From contig CANTCS010000015.1 of assembly GCA_947652375.1 (NCBI GenBank), positions 1 to 36,987 of the forward strand: a stretch of 36,987 nucleotides of DNA, given 5' to 3'. Source of the stretch: an uncultured Mollicutes bacterium. Its GTDB lineage: Bacteria; Bacillota_I; Bacilli_A; RF39; UBA660. The position numbers were made by a program, and so were the translations under genes. This document shows, in pieces, positions 1 through 8,560 of the stretch (position 1 is its first letter; every line of letters starts with the position of its first letter). The notes under the pieces were generated by a model. It was not told where the DNA came from and did no database searches. It saw only the letters and a list, made by a program, of their open reading frames with translations.

Positions 1-366
1 CTTGTTCATAATAATATTTTTTACTATTTTTTGTCTCCCAACCATCTTTGGCTGTTCCATCTTCATTAAAAGTGTATAGGATATAGTCTATTTGAAATGA
101 TCCTGTTCGCATATATGGGTCATCGCCTCGACTAAAGAAGTATAATTTATCTCCTATTTCTTTGAATCCTTTGATATTTTTTCCTTGTTCATAATAATAT
201 TTTTTACTATTTTTTGTCTCCCAACCATCTTTGGCTGTTCCATCTGCATTAAAAGTGTATGGAACATAATCTATTTGAAATGATCCTGTTCGCATATATG
301 GATCATCGCCTCGACTAAAGAAATATAATTTATCTCCAATTTCCTTAAATCCTTTGACTTTTATTC
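1..366 (-). repeat. Tandem 183-bp coding repeats
   Basis: Positions 1-183 and 184-366 are near-identical copies of one 183-bp unit (61 codons) differing at only a dozen or so bases. A third, more diverged copy starts at about 367 and is shorter. The unit length is a multiple of three, so gain or loss of a copy keeps the reading frame. Confidence 0.9.
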
Positions 367-487
367 CATTTTCATAATAGTATGATTTTCCATTTTCTAT
401 TTGCCAACCATCACTTTTAGCTAGAGCAATTTTTGGAATTAAATTTATAAAAATTGTTAATATACTTATAATAATAATTTTTTTCAT
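1..487 (-). CDS. Secreted cell-wall-binding repeat protein (3' end outside window)
   Basis: Partial gene, open at the left window edge; 162 codons are visible. The start is the ATG at 487, preceded by AGGAGA at 491-496. Residues 1-23 form a signal peptide (lysines, Ile/Leu-rich core, cleavage-like ALA before KS). The rest is tandem repeats of about 61 residues with the pattern DGW....G.KYYYE.G....GFKEIGDKLYFFSRGDDPYMRTG, rich in Trp, Tyr and Gly. This resembles the choline/glucan-binding (CW_binding) repeats that hold surface proteins on wall polymers. The last two visible repeats are nearly identical at DNA level. The catalytic or adhesive part, if any, lies outside the window. Repeat-class assignment is by pattern only; the exact ligand cannot be told. 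Confidence 0.75.
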   Translation of the reverse strand, partial: MKKIIIISILTIFINLIPKIALAKSDGWQIENGKSYYYENGIKVKGFKEIGDKLYFFSRGDDPYMRTGSFQIDYVPYTFNADGTAKDGWETKNSKKYYYEQGKNIKGFKEIGDKLYFFSRGDDPYMRTGSFQIDYILYTFNEDGTAKDGWETKNSKKYYYEQ

Positions 488-610
488 AATTCTCCTAATT
501 TATATATTTTTTCTAATTATAATTGTATACTAAAATATTAATTTATACAATACAAATGTTTAGTAAAAATATTTTTTAAGTAGAAAGTAAAATAAAATTT
601 TTCTATTTTG

Positions 611-1564
611 TTATAACTTTTTTTTGTAAAGTAATATATATATTTTTGTTAAAATTTTATTTTTTTCGATATTTCTTTTTAAAAAGCTTCTATTTTCATA
701 ATATTTTTTTTCCTTATAATCAGGAATTTCTTTTTTTAAATATTTAAAAGCTTGATCAATAAATTTCGTAGCAACTTTTTTGTCTTTTTGCATTCTTTGT
801 TGAATGGTATAGTTAGTAATTATTCTAACTGTTAATTTATTTATTACTTCTTGTGCATAAGTTTTTTCTTTAAAATACTCTCTAATTATTTTAATGATTT
901 TTAAGATATCAAAAACTCTTTCATCTAATATTGTTGTTTCACTATTACCATGAATTACATAATAAAATAAATACTTATTTAATTTACCTATTCCTTTGGC
1001 TTTATCAAGAGCTACTAGTACGAATGGAGCATCTTCATATTTTAAATTTTCGACAAATTTTATATTATTATTTGTAATTAATTCTTTTCGATATATTTTA
1101 GCCCAAGGCGATAAATTTTCAGTTAATATTTTTGGATTTTCTCGTAAATTTGTATTTTCAAAATCTCCTTGAGATATTTTTTCTTCTTTTTGATTTTCAT
1201 AAACTTTATAAAAATCACATATTACTATATCTAATTTATCCTTTTCAATTTTTTTAAATAATAATTCACAAGCTTTTAAGTCTAAAAAATCATCGCTATC
1301 TAAAAACATAAGATATTTACCACTAGCTTTTTCAATACCAAAGTTTCTAGTTTTTCCAATGCCTTGATTTTTGTTTTTAAAATATTTTATTCTTTGGTCT
1401 TCATAACTATTGATTATTTTTTCTGAATTATCAGTTGAGCCATCATTTACCAAAATAAACTCTAGTTCTTTCTTAGTTTGATTTATTAAAGAATCAAGAC
1501 ATTTTTTTAAATACTTTTCGGCATTATAAATTGGGACAATTATGCTTATATCTATTTTACTCAT
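611..1564 (-). CDS. Family 2 glycosyltransferase (last gene of polysaccharide operon)
   Basis: GT-A fold glycosyltransferase of family GT2, 317 aa, likely cytoplasmic. It should transfer a sugar from a nucleotide-sugar donor onto a lipid-linked glycan. Visible motifs: SIIVPIYNAEKYL near the N-terminus, VNDGSTD at about 39-45 (nucleotide binding) and FLDSDDF at 87-93 (metal-binding DxD). The C-terminal half (about 200-317) is Lys-rich and variable, as usual for acceptor-specific EpsH/WcaA-type enzymes. The start lies 1 nt after the stop of the upstream GtrB-like gene, so translation is probably coupled. Donor and acceptor cannot be inferred. The closest relative in the window is the GT2 at 2531-3436. 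Confidence 0.9.
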   Translation of the reverse strand: MSKIDISIIVPIYNAEKYLKKCLDSLINQTKKELEFILVNDGSTDNSEKIINSYEDQRIKYFKNKNQGIGKTRNFGIEKASGKYLMFLDSDDFLDLKACELLFKKIEKDKLDIVICDFYKVYENQKEEKISQGDFENTNLRENPKILTENLSPWAKIYRKELITNNNIKFVENLKYEDAPFVLVALDKAKGIGKLNKYLFYYVIHGNSETTILDERVFDILKIIKIIREYFKEKTYAQEVINKLTVRIITNYTIQQRMQKDKKVATKFIDQAFKYLKKEIPDYKEKKYYENRSFLKRNIEKNKILTKIYILLYKKKL

Positions 1565-1565
1565 A

Positions 1566-2516
1566 TTATTTATTTGATTCCTCTGTTTCTTTAACTATAT
1601 ATATAGGCCTTTTCTTTACTTCTAAATAAGTTTTTGAAAGATACATTCCAATTATTCCTAAGAAAAATAGTTGCACACCACTTACAAAGATAATTATACA
1701 AGCTAGTGATGGCCATCCTCCTACTGGATCGCCATAAATTAAGGTTTTAATTATAATAATTACAATTGTAATAAATGCAATTAAGCAAAATAATATCCCT
1801 ACAAATGCAGATATTATAAGTGGTGTTGTTGAAAAGGCAAGAATACCTTCTAGTGCATATTTAAAAAGTTTAATAAAATCGAATTTAGATTTACCAGCTA
1901 CTCTATCAGGGGCTTCATAATCGATCCATTTTGTTTCAAAACCAACAAAAGAGAAAATCCCCTTGGAATAGCGATTGTATTCTTCCATATTTATTATTGA
2001 ATCTACCATTTTTCTGTTCATTAAACGAAAGTCTCTTGCTCCTGCAACTTGCTTAGTGGATGAAATTATACCTATTAATTTATACCACATGTTAGTAAAT
2101 AGTTTTCTTAAAAAAGAATAATCTTTATGAGAACTTGTATATAATGCGACACAATCAAATTCTTCTTTTTTGATTATTTCATACATTTTTTCTATCATTT
2201 CTGGAGGATCTTGTAAATCAGCATCCATAATTGCAACATAATCTCCTTTAGAATTTTCAAGTCCAGCATACATTGCAGCTTCTTTACCAAAGTTTCTTGA
2301 AAAAGATATGTATCTTACCCTTTTATCTTTTTTTGATAATTCTTTAATTAGATTAATTGTATTATCTTTACTCCCATCATTTATAAAAAGAAATTCAAAA
2401 TCTACTGAAGACATTCTCTTAGTAATTTTATTGGCTTCTTGATAAAATTTTGGTAGTGATTCTTGTTCATTAAAGCAAGGTACAATTAATGTTATTAACT
2501 CTTTATTTTTTCGCAT
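1566..2516 (-). CDS. GtrB-like undecaprenyl-phosphate glycosyltransferase
   Basis: GT2 enzyme of the DPM1/GtrB subfamily, 316 aa. These enzymes load one sugar onto undecaprenyl phosphate at the inner membrane face. Motifs: LIVPCFNEQESL (9-21), FINDGSKDNT (44-53), SFSRNFGKEAA (71-81) and the metal site MDADLQDPPE (97-106). Two C-terminal transmembrane segments at about 228-256 and 268-292 are typical of GtrB/ArnC, and a basic tail follows. It overlaps nothing: the downstream GT2 starts 1 nt after its stop and the upstream GT2 ends 14 nt before its start. A clear AAGGTGA ribosome site precedes the ATG. Together with the GtrA-like gene at 3447 it forms the donor half of a side-branch glycosylation system. 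Confidence 0.9.
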   Translation of the reverse strand: MRKNKELITLIVPCFNEQESLPKFYQEANKITKRMSSVDFEFLFINDGSKDNTINLIKELSKKDKRVRYISFSRNFGKEAAMYAGLENSKGDYVAIMDADLQDPPEMIEKMYEIIKKEEFDCVALYTSSHKDYSFLRKLFTNMWYKLIGIISSTKQVAGARDFRLMNRKMVDSIINMEEYNRYSKGIFSFVGFETKWIDYEAPDRVAGKSKFDFIKLFKYALEGILAFSTTPLIISAFVGILFCLIAFITIVIIIIKTLIYGDPVGGWPSLACIIIFVSGVQLFFLGIIGMYLSKTYLEVKKRPIYIVKETEESNK

Positions 2517-2530
2517 ATTTTCACCTTTTT

Positions 2531-3436
2531 CTAATAATAAATCTTAGGATTTATTTTTATTATAATTTTCTTTATTTTTCTTATTAATGTATCTGCTAAT
2601 AAATTATCAAATACTTTTTCTTTTTTTAATAAATTTAAATAATAGTTATAATCTTTCTTTTTCAATTTACATATTTTTATGACTAAACTATTAGCAATGA
2701 AGCTTTTAAAAACTTTTTTATTTAATTTAGTCTTATTTATTTCTTTAATTAAATAAAGATAATGATTATAAAAGTCTTGAGTTTTTTTTAAATCTTTTTC
2801 ATAATTATTACTATTCATGATACTTCCTAATCTTTGCAAATAATTATAGCCTATATAATCGATAGAATTTACAACTTTTGCTTTAATAATTACTAAGGGT
2901 ATCAAACCAAAATCTTCATGAAAAGTATTTTCTTTGAATTTAAATTGTTCTTGTTGATAATAAGTTTTTTTAATAGCATAACACCATGCATTTTCTACGA
3001 AATGATATTTACTAATTAAAGAAAAAGCTTCTTCTCCTGATTTTTCTAAAAAAGGAGTTTCCCTATATTTAGTTATTTCACCGTTTTCTGAAACTTCTTG
3101 AATCTGGAATCTTACTAAATCTGGCTCATTGAATAATGATTTATTTATTTCTTCTAAAAGATTTTTTTCAATATAGTCATCGCTATCAACGAATATTAGA
3201 TACTTCCCTTTAGCTTTTTCTACTCCTTTATTTCTAGCAGAACTTAAACCCATATTTTTTTGATTTATAATTGTAATATCTAAATCTTCTATTTCAGCAA
3301 TACTTTTATCTGTTGAGCCATCATTTACTACTATGATTTCGAAATCTTTAAACGTTTGATTTAAAAGGCTTTTAATGCATTTTCTTACATATTTTTCAAC
3401 ATTATATACTGGAACTATAAAACTAAATTTTGGCAT
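2531..3436 (-). CDS. Family 2 glycosyltransferase
   Basis: GT2 glycosyltransferase, 301 aa. Motifs are FIVPVYNVEKYVRKC at the N-terminus, VVNDGSTDKS at about 37-46, ARNKGVEKAKGKYLIFVDSD with the DSDD metal motif near residues 87-92, and a diverse Lys-rich C-terminus. The ATG has AGAGGTGA a few bases upstream. It sits between the GtrA-like and GtrB-like genes and is co-oriented with both. The predicted role is addition of a sugar during assembly of the lipid-linked repeat unit. It is a paralogue of the GT2 at 611-1564, but the N-terminal DNA is clearly diverged, so this is not a recent duplication. Confidence 0.88.
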   Translation of the reverse strand: MPKFSFIVPVYNVEKYVRKCIKSLLNQTFKDFEIIVVNDGSTDKSIAEIEDLDITIINQKNMGLSSARNKGVEKAKGKYLIFVDSDDYIEKNLLEEINKSLFNEPDLVRFQIQEVSENGEITKYRETPFLEKSGEEAFSLISKYHFVENAWCYAIKKTYYQQEQFKFKENTFHEDFGLIPLVIIKAKVVNSIDYIGYNYLQRLGSIMNSNNYEKDLKKTQDFYNHYLYLIKEINKTKLNKKVFKSFIANSLVIKICKLKKKDYNYYLNLLKKEKVFDNLLADTLIRKIKKIIIKINPKIYY

Positions 3437-3446
3437 AAAATCACCT

Positions 3447-3857
3447 CTAAATATTTTTCTTATTTATAAAAATAAAATTTTTTTGAATAAAATAATTTAT
3501 AATAAATAATATAATTTCAATATTAAATTTTATTATTGTTGGAGATATTATTTTTAAATATTTATTAATTAAATAGACTATAAGAGCTGATACTATCATT
3601 TGAACTATAACTAAAATGTAATATTTTATAATACTTGTCTTAGTAAATGATTTAAAAACAAATCTAGAATTTAAAAAGTAATTATATAAAGAAGATAAAA
3701 TTCTTGCTAAAATAGTTGCTACAAGTATTGCTTCTGCTTGAAATGTTTTTTTTAAAAGAAAATTTAATAATGTAAATAATATTAGATCTAATATAAATGA
3801 TGTACCTGATGAAAAGATAAATTTAATTAGTTTTATTGTTTTTTTGTTTAACTTCAT
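3447..3857 (-). CDS. GtrA-family polyprenol-sugar flippase
   Basis: Small integral membrane protein, 136 aa, with four hydrophobic helices (about 9-33, 38-58, 72-96 and 104-130). The pattern fits the GtrA family: FIFSSGTSFILDLILFTLL at the N-terminus, RILSSLYNYFLNSRFVFK in the loop after helix 2, and YFIQKNFIF near the end. GtrA proteins move undecaprenyl-phosphate-linked sugars to the outer face for side-chain glycosylation. Its first 35 nt overlap the 3' end of the DUF2304 gene in another frame, an unusually long overlap implying translational coupling. A start with AGAGG upstream (inside the preceding gene) supports 3857. Confidence 0.85.
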   Translation of the reverse strand: MKLNKKTIKLIKFIFSSGTSFILDLILFTLLNFLLKKTFQAEAILVATILARILSSLYNYFLNSRFVFKSFTKTSIIKYYILVIVQMIVSALIVYLINKYLKIISPTIIKFNIEIILFIINYFIQKNFIFINKKNI

Positions 3858-4194
3858 TTACTTTTACCTCTTTTTTTAATAAAGCTATTTCTTGAGTTAA
3901 ATTGGTTATTTTTTTATTTTGGATTGAAATCTTTTTAGTGATATTAAATATTACAAAAATTAAAAATATAAAACCAACAAAAAATGTCATGTTAGATAAA
4001 GTTTCTATTCCTAAGTGATGAGCTATACTTTCAAAGATATTTAAAGATAATACACAAATTATTATTCCTACTGAGAGCAAAATCCAAATTAATGCATTTT
4101 CAATATTAAGTTGTTGTTTTTTTACATTTTTTAAAACATAAAGTAAAAAAATTAAAACTGATAAAATTATTAAAATTATTAATTTTATGGGCAT
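3823..4194 (-). CDS. DUF2304-family membrane protein
   Basis: Protein of 123 aa with three hydrophobic segments (about 3-20, 34-52 and 67-86) followed by a basic coiled-coil-like tail with a Lys/Glu heptad look. The size, the segment ENALIWILLSVGIIICVLS and the position directly after a DPM1-like transferase and before GtrA fit DUF2304, a family repeatedly found beside undecaprenyl-phosphate sugar transferases. Its precise role is unknown; a partner or regulator of the transferase is the usual guess. The ATG immediately follows the stop of the upstream gene with no spacer. The 3' end overlaps the GtrA-like gene by 35 nt. Confidence 0.75.
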   Translation of the reverse strand: MPIKLIILIILSVLIFLLYVLKNVKKQQLNIENALIWILLSVGIIICVLSLNIFESIAHHLGIETLSNMTFFVGFIFLIFVIFNITKKISIQNKKITNLTQEIALLKKEVKVNEVKQKNNKTN

Positions 4195-4890
4195 TTAATC
4201 ATCTCCTTTTGAAAAACTTATAATCAAAAACAAGAGAATAACATTAAACATATAATATGCGGACTTTATGCTATTTATTGAAGATTTTCCATGTTTTCTG
4301 TATTGCATTTTGACAGGTATTTCTTTTATTTTGAAACCTCTTTTAGCAAGAGATAAATTTGTTACTGGCTCAGGAAATTCATCGGGATAATCTTTTTGAA
4401 ATATTTCTATTATACTTCTATCTACAGCTCTAAATCCTGATGTCATATCTTTAATTGTATATTTTGTTAATATTTTTAATAATTTCGAAAGGATGGTTAT
4501 ACCTATTCTTCTTAATTTAGTTGATTTAAAATCACTTTCTTCCCAAACAAATCTTGATCCTATAACCATATTTGCTTCTTCTTGTTCAATTGATTTAATA
4601 ATATTTTTTATATATTTTTCGTTATGTTGACCATCTCCATCGAACTGAACTGCGATATCATAGTTATTTTTATAGGCGTATTTATAGCCTGTTTGAACTG
4701 CACCACCTATTCCTATATTATTAGGTAAATTAAGATGGTTAATTTTATTAGCTTCTAATATTTTTAGTGAATTATCTTTAGAACCATCATTTATTACTAT
4801 GTAATCATAATTTGTTCCTTTTATTTTTTCAACTGTTTGTAAAATTGTTTTTTCTTCATTGTAACAGGGAATGATAACTAATACTTTCAT
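4195..4890 (-). CDS. DPM1-like polyprenyl-phosphate glycosyltransferase
   Basis: GT2 of the dolichol/undecaprenyl-phosphate mannosyl- or glucosyltransferase type, 231 aa. Motifs: VLVIIPCYNEEKTI (3-16), VINDGSKDNS, GIGGAVQTGYKYA, the metal-binding FDGDGQHNEKYI, and SGFRAVDRSI typical of the DPM1 group. A single C-terminal transmembrane helix (about 210-226) anchors it. A good AGGAG site precedes the ATG at 4890. This is the second polyprenyl-phosphate transferase in the operon besides 1566-2516, suggesting two different lipid-linked monosaccharides are made. It is followed without a gap by the DUF2304 gene, and 65 nt separate it from the upstream GT-C-like gene. Confidence 0.88.
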   Translation of the reverse strand: MKVLVIIPCYNEEKTILQTVEKIKGTNYDYIVINDGSKDNSLKILEANKINHLNLPNNIGIGGAVQTGYKYAYKNNYDIAVQFDGDGQHNEKYIKNIIKSIEQEEANMVIGSRFVWEESDFKSTKLRRIGITILSKLLKILTKYTIKDMTSGFRAVDRSIIEIFQKDYPDEFPEPVTNLSLAKRGFKIKEIPVKMQYRKHGKSSINSIKSAYYMFNVILLFLIISFSKGDD

Positions 4891-4955
4891 ATAAAACTCC
4901 TAAAATAATTGTATCATATACTGACTTATTAAAACAATTAAATTTAAATATCTTT

Positions 4956-6245
4956 TTATTTCATAGAGATACTCTTTATATTAAAATATTTTTCTATTTC
5001 ATTATTTGGCCAGTCAAGAGGATTTTTAACAATATCTAATTGACCATATTGAGGATTTTTACGATTAGATGTTTCATATAAGGTAAATTCTATTTTAGAA
5101 TCTTTTTGATGTTTTTTGATATAGTTAATTCTATTTTTCCATGTGATGTTTAAATTATTGATATCAACTAATAAATTATTATAATCTATTACAAATAAAG
5201 CTAAAATAATTATTATTAATATTTTAAACTTTTTTAAATATTTTTTAGACAATTCTAAATTATATGATAATGATATAATTGGAATAATTAAAAATATTAT
5301 GCTACTAAACCATGCTCTTTTTGGAAATGTTGGAGAAATAATCATTGAATAAATAGTAAAAAATGCCCCAATAATAAAGATTAAGCAATTCTTAGACAAA
5401 TTTTGTTTCTTTATTTTTAAAATTAAAAAAAGAATTATTAATGTGACTACAAAAGGTAGTAAATATGTAAAAATTCCTGATGTACAGTTTAAAAATCTAG
5501 TAAATATTTTTTCGATTAATGAGATGTTTTCTATTATTGAATTTTTTCTTATATAATTCCCTGGAGCGATTAGCATTATGGCAAAACCTAAAATTATTCC
5601 AATTAGACCAGTTATTTGCCAAGGATATATTTTCTTGTTTTGTTTTCTTTTAATTATTAATATTAAACTAATTATTATGATTAAACCTACTGCTGTATTT
5701 TCATTGGTCCAACCTGATATAATTCCTAAAATAAAAATAGCAGTAGTTAAAAATAAGTTATTTTTTTTATTAGATAAAAATAAATTAATGGTAAATATGA
5801 CGATGGTTGTTGTCCAAAGATAGTTACAAGCACCTGTTAACCATAGGATATTTTGACCAAGCACAGGAACAAAAAAATATATTAATAAAAATATTATCCA
5901 TAGAAAAATTGGTTTATCTTCTTGGTTATTTTTACATATTTTATATATTAAATAAATAAGATATGTAAAACAAAATGAATTTAATATATTAAAAATACCC
6001 TTTGGAAGATAAAGAAATAATTGAACAAGGGTATGTGCAATACTTCTTCCTCCCCAATATTTGTAGTGAACAATTTGAAAATTAATGATATCTTTTAGAC
6101 CTTTTAAATGTTCTTTATCTAAGTTTAAAGAATATCCAAAGTCATCAGCAATAATAGGTGTTAAAACATTTAATACTAAAATTAGTAAAAATATTAATAT
6201 TAAATTTAAACAAGCTTTATTTTTTAAAGATAATTTTTTATACAT
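4956..6245 (-). CDS. DUF6056-like multispanning GT-C type glycosyltransferase
   Basis: Polytopic membrane protein, 429 aa, about ten hydrophobic helices. After helix 1 comes ADDFGYS (33-39). An acidic pair in the first outward loop is the hallmark of GT-C enzymes that use polyprenyl-phosphate sugars as donors. Further conserved-looking positions include GGRSIAHTLVQ (65-75), WLTGACNYLW (about 136-145) and GWTNENTAVGL (about 179-189), all of which fit the DUF6056 family. The likely job is transfer of the sugar supplied by the GtrB/DPM1-like enzymes onto the growing polymer on the outer face. GGAG lies just upstream of the ATG. It starts 11 nt after the fusion gene's stop. Confidence 0.75.
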   Translation of the reverse strand: MYKKLSLKNKACLNLILIFLLILVLNVLTPIIADDFGYSLNLDKEHLKGLKDIINFQIVHYKYWGGRSIAHTLVQLFLYLPKGIFNILNSFCFTYLIYLIYKICKNNQEDKPIFLWIIFLLIYFFVPVLGQNILWLTGACNYLWTTTIVIFTINLFLSNKKNNLFLTTAIFILGIISGWTNENTAVGLIIIISLILIIKRKQNKKIYPWQITGLIGIILGFAIMLIAPGNYIRKNSIIENISLIEKIFTRFLNCTSGIFTYLLPFVVTLIILFLILKIKKQNLSKNCLIFIIGAFFTIYSMIISPTFPKRAWFSSIIFLIIPIISLSYNLELSKKYLKKFKILIIIILALFVIDYNNLLVDINNLNITWKNRINYIKKHQKDSKIEFTLYETSNRKNPQYGQLDIVKNPLDWPNNEIEKYFNIKSISMK

Positions 6246-6256
6246 ATTCTACTCCA

Positions 6257-8560
6257 CTACTGATTAAAAATTTTTTCTAATTCTTCTAATCGTTTCTTTT
6301 GATATTTAGTTAAATCTATTTTTTTCTTTTTTTTGTTTTCTTTTAAAATATCTTTTACTTCTTTAACCATTTTATTATCATCTTTTGAAATTATATGAGC
6401 ATATTCTTTTATATCTATTAATTCATCACTAGTTGGAACAGTTGTTATTATTTCTTTATTTAGAGTCAAGGCTTCTAAATATGTGACAGGAAAACCTTCA
6501 TAGTCTGATGTTAAAATAATATAATCTGCTATTTGTATATAAGGATAAGGATTATTTTTTTTACCTGTAAATATTATTCGATTTGTAAGTTTTAATTTCT
6601 TTGTATATTCTTCATACATTTTTCTATCTGGTCCATCACCTATTATCCATAAATCGATTTTTTCTATTTCTTTAACGAGATTAATAGCTCTTTTTAGTTT
6701 TTTTGAACTATCATCTAAGCGTCCTATAAATACAAATAATTTTTTATTATTAGGTTTTATTTCAGAAATGTTTTCTTTACTTTTATTTTTTATTTCTTCT
6801 ATATCAATTAAATTGTTTATTACTTTTGTTTTATCTTTCAAATTTTTATAATATTTTAAGAAAGATTTTTGTGATTCATTTGAAACAAAAATTAAGTGCT
6901 CATATTTTTCAACGTTTCTACTATCAAAGAATTCTTTAAAAGTAGATTCATTATTATAAAGGTTTTGATAATCACTATGGATATAAAAAGCATTATTTTT
7001 AGAAGAAATTTGAGCTATTTTATTACAACTATAACTATATGTTGTATAACAACAAGAAAAATCATAATTATAATAATTAAATATTTTATAATTAATTTGA
7101 CGAAGTAAATTTATTACTTTTCTTAATGTTACAACTTTAAAATTACTTACTTTTAATTCTTTTACTACAACATTTTTATTTAAATTAGACAAAAGACTGC
7201 CTTTTTTTTCTTCCAATATTAAAACTACATTATATTTATGATAGTCTAGACTATTTAATAAGTTAACTTGAGCTATTTCTATTCCACCAATACTTAAAAA
7301 CTTACTGGCAAATAATAAATCTTTTTTTTCTCTTTCTGCTAAAGATAGAATAATTATTATTACGAATAGACTAACTGCTGGAGCAGTTATAATGTGACCA
7401 GTAAAAAAAGATAAAAAGATAATTAGTAAAAATGAAGTGTGGAACATGTGAGTTTCAAATGTTAATTTTTTGAGATTTTTTAAAACTTTGTAGACTATTA
7501 AAACAAGAATAGAAAAATAGATTATAAAACCAATTATTCCATGACTATATAAAATATCAAAATAGTCTATTTCTATTAATTTAGTTATTTTATTATTATT
7601 AATATAGCCTATTCCAAATAATTTCTGATATAAAGGAGCTTTATTATAAATTGCTGATTTCTTTTTTAAAAAGGTTAATCTTTGACTAAAGATAAAATGA
7701 TCAACTAATTCTTTATCAGTAAAAACTTCTGTAATATTATCTAATTTTAAATAATCAAGATGAGTTTTAATATTTTTATAAAAATTGGTTTTAGGAATGA
7801 TTAAAATTAAACTTAAAACACTAAAAATTATTATAAAAAATGAAAGAATTATATTTTTATACTTTTTTTCTTTAAAAGAATAACTCCAAAAATATAAAAT
7901 GCTCATAAAAAGAGTTATCCCTAATGATAATAAAGGTGTTTTAGTTCCAACCATAAAAATTACTACTAAATATATAATTGAAAATATTAAAATTGGAATA
8001 GTTTTTTTTGATGATACAAATACAATCATTATGACTGGTGTTAATAAAGAAATAATACCACTAATCTCATTAGCTGAATTAAAAAATCCTAATGTTCCAA
8101 CTTTGGTAATTTCATAAGATTTAAATCCAATACCAAGAACAAATGGAACAAATATTAAAAATAAATATATAAATAAAGTAGTTACTAATGTAAGATTACT
8201 AATCCTAATATTTTCTTTTATAGAATAAAAACTAATAAAAAGAATTGGAAAGTAAAATACTTTAATTAATCCTTGAAATTCTTGAAAAAAATTTATATCT
8301 TTATAAAATACTATTCCCAAAATATAAAAAATAAAATAGATACCTATTATTAAATAAGGAATAAGAATATTTCTCTTTTTAAATGTAACTATCGTTACAA
8401 AACATATAAATAATAAAAATAGAATTCTAATTATAATTCCAATAGTAAAATTCATTTCAAAAATATGAAGACATATACCAGTAAGTAAATCTATAAATGG
8501 TTGAATTAAAATAAATAGAGCAATAATAATATTAATATTTTTTTTGTTAATTTGAGACAT
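6257..8560 (-). CDS. O-antigen ligase/polymerase fused to GT4 glycosyltransferase
   Basis: 767-aa two-domain protein. Residues 1-410 carry about 11-12 transmembrane helices and the Wzy_C/O-antigen-ligase signature: FGIGYINN (315-322), then IDYFDILYSHGIIGFIIY (331-348). Residues about 414-767 are a soluble GT-B family 4 glycosyltransferase: LSIGGIEIAQVNLLN at its start, VFIGRLDDSSKKL, WIIGDGP, FTGKKNNPYPYIQIAD and the EGFPVTYLE E-x7-E motif. Such proteins are normally encoded separately; here the membrane domain runs straight into the GT4 start with almost no linker. Polymerisation or ligation would occur outside and sugar transfer inside. First gene of the operon. I see no good Shine-Dalgarno before the ATG at 8560. 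Confidence 0.85.
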   Translation of the reverse strand: MSQINKKNINIIIALFILIQPFIDLLTGICLHIFEMNFTIGIIIRILFLLFICFVTIVTFKKRNILIPYLIIGIYFIFYILGIVFYKDINFFQEFQGLIKVFYFPILFISFYSIKENIRISNLTLVTTLFIYLFLIFVPFVLGIGFKSYEITKVGTLGFFNSANEISGIISLLTPVIMIVFVSSKKTIPILIFSIIYLVVIFMVGTKTPLLSLGITLFMSILYFWSYSFKEKKYKNIILSFFIIIFSVLSLILIIPKTNFYKNIKTHLDYLKLDNITEVFTDKELVDHFIFSQRLTFLKKKSAIYNKAPLYQKLFGIGYINNNKITKLIEIDYFDILYSHGIIGFIIYFSILVLIVYKVLKNLKKLTFETHMFHTSFLLIIFLSFFTGHIITAPAVSLFVIIIILSLAEREKKDLLFASKFLSIGGIEIAQVNLLNSLDYHKYNVVLILEEKKGSLLSNLNKNVVVKELKVSNFKVVTLRKVINLLRQINYKIFNYYNYDFSCCYTTYSYSCNKIAQISSKNNAFYIHSDYQNLYNNESTFKEFFDSRNVEKYEHLIFVSNESQKSFLKYYKNLKDKTKVINNLIDIEEIKNKSKENISEIKPNNKKLFVFIGRLDDSSKKLKRAINLVKEIEKIDLWIIGDGPDRKMYEEYTKKLKLTNRIIFTGKKNNPYPYIQIADYIILTSDYEGFPVTYLEALTLNKEIITTVPTSDELIDIKEYAHIISKDDNKMVKEVKDILKENKKKKKIDLTKYQKKRLEELEKIFNQ

